Shown here: one piece after another, positions 5,089 through 5,754 of the stretch
Layout: every line of letters starts with the position of its first letter
How positions within the stretch are numbered: the stretch's first letter is position 1
Source of the DNA: Syntrophomonas sp. UBA5288
GTDB lineage: Bacteria; Bacillota; Syntrophomonadia; Syntrophomonadales; Syntrophomonadaceae
NCBI GenBank assembly: GCA_002408445.1
Contig: DHSK01000178.1
Coordinates: 7,898 to 13,651 of the forward strand
Length of the DNA: 5,754 bases
Direction of reading: 5' to 3'
Notes under the pieces: generated by a model
What the model was told of the DNA's origin: nothing
The model's database searches: none
The model's input: only the letters and a program-made list of their open reading frames with translations
Program-made: the position numbers and the translations under genes

Positions 5089-5341
5089 AAATGAACCACT
5101 GTCCACCGCCATGGCAAAAGCAGTTTTTCATATATTTCCCGCCTACTGTAAAGGATGCGGATTATGCAAAGAAAAATGTCCCAATGAAGTACTGGTCTGG
5201 TCCGAGAAGCTGGGGGTATATGGAACCCCGACGGTCAAGCCCAAAGATGAGGAGAGCTGCATAGCCTGCAAAATATGCGAAATGGTTTGTCCCGACTGCG
5301 CCATATATATTGAAAAGAAGAAAAAAGAGAAAGCCAATTAA
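5081..5341 (+). CDS. 2-oxoacid:ferredoxin oxidoreductase, delta subunit (2x[4Fe-4S] ferredoxin)
   Basis: An 86-residue ferredoxin-like subunit that carries electrons between the catalytic core and external ferredoxin. Two classical cluster motifs are visible: C23, C26, C29 and C33-Pro, then C60, C63, C66 and C70-Pro, with an extra C73. The tail is strongly basic (EKKKKEKAN). The ATG at 5081 overlaps the gamma stop by 8 bases and has AAGGAAGGGGTGA (5062-5074) just ahead. An internal ATG at 5111 would still keep both motifs but has no comparable ribosome site. Delta last in the operon (alpha-beta-gamma-delta) differs from the delta-first order common in many 2-oxoglutarate enzymes. A terminator follows 12 bases later, so this is the last gene of the transcript. 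Confidence 0.92.
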   Translation: MLKNEPLSTAMAKAVFHIFPAYCKGCGLCKEKCPNEVLVWSEKLGVYGTPTVKPKDEESCIACKICEMVCPDCAIYIEKKKKEKAN

Positions 5342-5353
5342 TCAAAAACTGAT

Positions 5354-5380
5354 AAGCTCCCTTCGGGGGGCTTTTTTATT
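5354..5380 (+). terminator. Strong rho-independent terminator of the oxidoreductase operon
   Basis: AAGCTCCC (5354-5361) pairs along all eight bases (one G-U) with GGGGGCTT (5366-5373) around a stable TTCG loop. The T run begins inside the stem and reaches 5377. This is a textbook intrinsic terminator, 12 bases after the delta stop codon. Confidence 0.93.
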
Positions 5381-5381
5381 G

Positions 5382-5417
5382 CTCCCAGCCGGTTTTGCGG
5401 CTCCGGCCAACCTGGAG
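5382..5417. repeat. Imperfect hairpin downstream of the operon terminator
   Basis: CTCCCAG (5382-5388) pairs with CTGGAG (5412-5417), leaving one bulged C, and CCGG (5389-5392) pairs with CCGG (5403-5406). No T run follows. Its role is unknown. From here to about 5480 I see no gene or promoter. Confidence 0.25.
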
Positions 5418-5514
5418 AGAGACTGAACCGAGGACTGTTTATAAGGCGACGGCGAATTTTATCGATCGGGAGCGGTGGGGCAGATTAAGATATATTTAAA
5501 ATTTTGTAAATATA

Positions 5515-5543
5515 TTGTCAAAAGAGAGCGTAACTTATATAAT
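5515..5543 (+). promoter_or_regulatory. Sigma-A promoter P1, probably of an rRNA operon
   Basis: TTGTCA (5515-5520) and a perfect TATAAT (5538-5543) are spaced by 17 bases. An A+T-rich block (about 5488-5514, including TTTAAAATTTTGTAAATATA) lies directly upstream like an UP element. Together with a second promoter about 93 bases downstream, this is the arrangement of Bacillus-type rRNA promoters. Confidence 0.7.
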
Positions 5544-5564
5544 TAAAACTGCCCGCAAATAAAA

Positions 5565-5583
5565 ATGATAAGAAAATTATCAT
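5565..5583. repeat. Perfect 7-bp inverted repeat between tandem promoters
   Basis: ATGATAA (5565-5571) and TTATCAT (5577-5583) flank GAAAA. It lies about 15 bases after the expected P1 start site and about 25 bases before the P2 -35. It could be a hairpin in the P1 transcript or a binding site acting on P2; I cannot tell which. Confidence 0.4.
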
Positions 5584-5607
5584 CTCCCTTAAAAAGTAAA
5601 GTTATTC

Positions 5608-5639
5608 TTGACACAGAACCAGGGACATGATATTATAAT
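5608..5639 (+). promoter_or_regulatory. Sigma-A promoter P2, probably of an rRNA operon
   Basis: A consensus TTGACA (5608-5613) is followed after 17 bases by TATTAT (5631-5636), which overlaps a perfect TATAAT at 5634-5639 (spacer 20). The TATTAT reading is better spaced. The sequence after the -10 becomes GC-rich (TTGCGCGCAGCGG, 5642-5654), like the discriminators of growth-rate-controlled stable RNA promoters. Confidence 0.7.
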
Positions 5640-5645
5640 TCTTGC

Positions 5646-5754
5646 GCGCAGCGGGGAACATAAAAAACGAGGCGCGACAGTTCTTTTAAAAACAAAACAG
5701 CAAAGACTTTAAGTGCGAAAAAATGATTTCGTTTAAAGAGATCAAGGTCCAGCG
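5646..5754 (+). other. Probable rRNA operon leader with boxA-like element (16S expected beyond the edge)
   Basis: Downstream of the tandem promoters, AGTTCTTTTAAAAACAAAAC (5679-5698) resembles the boxA antitermination element and the TTCTTTGAAAACT-type strings found in Firmicute rRNA leaders and spacers. No ribosome site precedes the ATG at 5723, which opens a frame to the edge (MISFKEIKVQ...). I therefore favour an untranslated leader over a gene. The 16S 5' end itself is not in the window, so this rests on pattern and context. Confidence 0.5.

Noticed and set aside
5723..5754. Start of a protein gene at the right edge (MISFKEIKVQ...)
   Set aside because: No ribosome site precedes it, and the tandem promoters and boxA-like leader favour an rRNA operon. 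Only 32 bases are visible, so this is not excluded.
1..5754. CRISPR array, tRNA genes, complete insertion sequence or phage genes
   Set aside because: I found no regularly spaced repeats, no cloverleaf with a TTCGA-type arm and no transposase or integrase frame.

Overview
The window is a low-to-mid GC stretch of a chromosome from an anaerobic, probably endospore-forming Firmicute of class Clostridia. A relative of Syntrophomonadaceae or Peptococcaceae is my best guess, but this is inference and I ran no database search. Three things point there: the recR - yaaL - bofA order, which matches the Bacillus subtilis dnaX-yaaK-recR-yaaL-bofA locus; BofA itself, a sporulation checkpoint protein; and a complete ferredoxin-dependent 2-oxoacid oxidoreductase, a hallmark of strict anaerobes. 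All genes I support lie on the + strand.

Layout. Positions 1-150 hold no gene. They form a series of hairpins ending in a terminator-like structure and look like the 3' part of a structured RNA I cannot name. dnaX and yaaK, expected just before recR, are absent here. Next come recR (192-785), a YaaL/DUF2508 protein (857-1150), a 232-base spacer with a short direct repeat that resembles dispersed repeats, bofA (1383-1649) and a terminator. An AT-rich intergenic region follows, with a good sigma-A-type promoter (TTGACG-N18-TATACT) overlapped by one arm of a perfect 10-bp inverted repeat. That promoter should drive a five-gene operon: a P-loop NTPase that seems to start at a rare ATT codon, then the alpha, beta, gamma and delta (2x[4Fe-4S] ferredoxin) subunits of a 2-oxoacid:ferredoxin oxidoreductase. 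The last cistrons overlap by 1 and 8 nt. A strong UUCG-loop terminator ends the operon.

The last 370 bases have no convincing gene. They hold two tandem sigma-A promoters about 93 bp apart, a GC-rich discriminator and a boxA-like leader sequence. This layout is typical of an rRNA operon, so I predict a 16S rRNA gene just beyond the right edge. B. subtilis likewise has an rRNA operon (rrnA) after bofA, so here the oxidoreductase operon may sit between bofA and the rRNA genes.

How the genes work together. RecR acts in recombinational repair. YaaL has no known role, and BofA is a membrane regulator of sigma-K processing. The oxidoreductase moves electrons between ferredoxin and a 2-oxoacid/acyl-CoA pair, with TPP and an Fe-S cluster on beta, the PYR and C-terminal domains on alpha, the gamma domain, and two clusters on delta. 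The upstream P-loop protein, first in the same transcript, is the least understood component and the best candidate for something new, possibly a maturation or regulatory NTPase for this enzyme.
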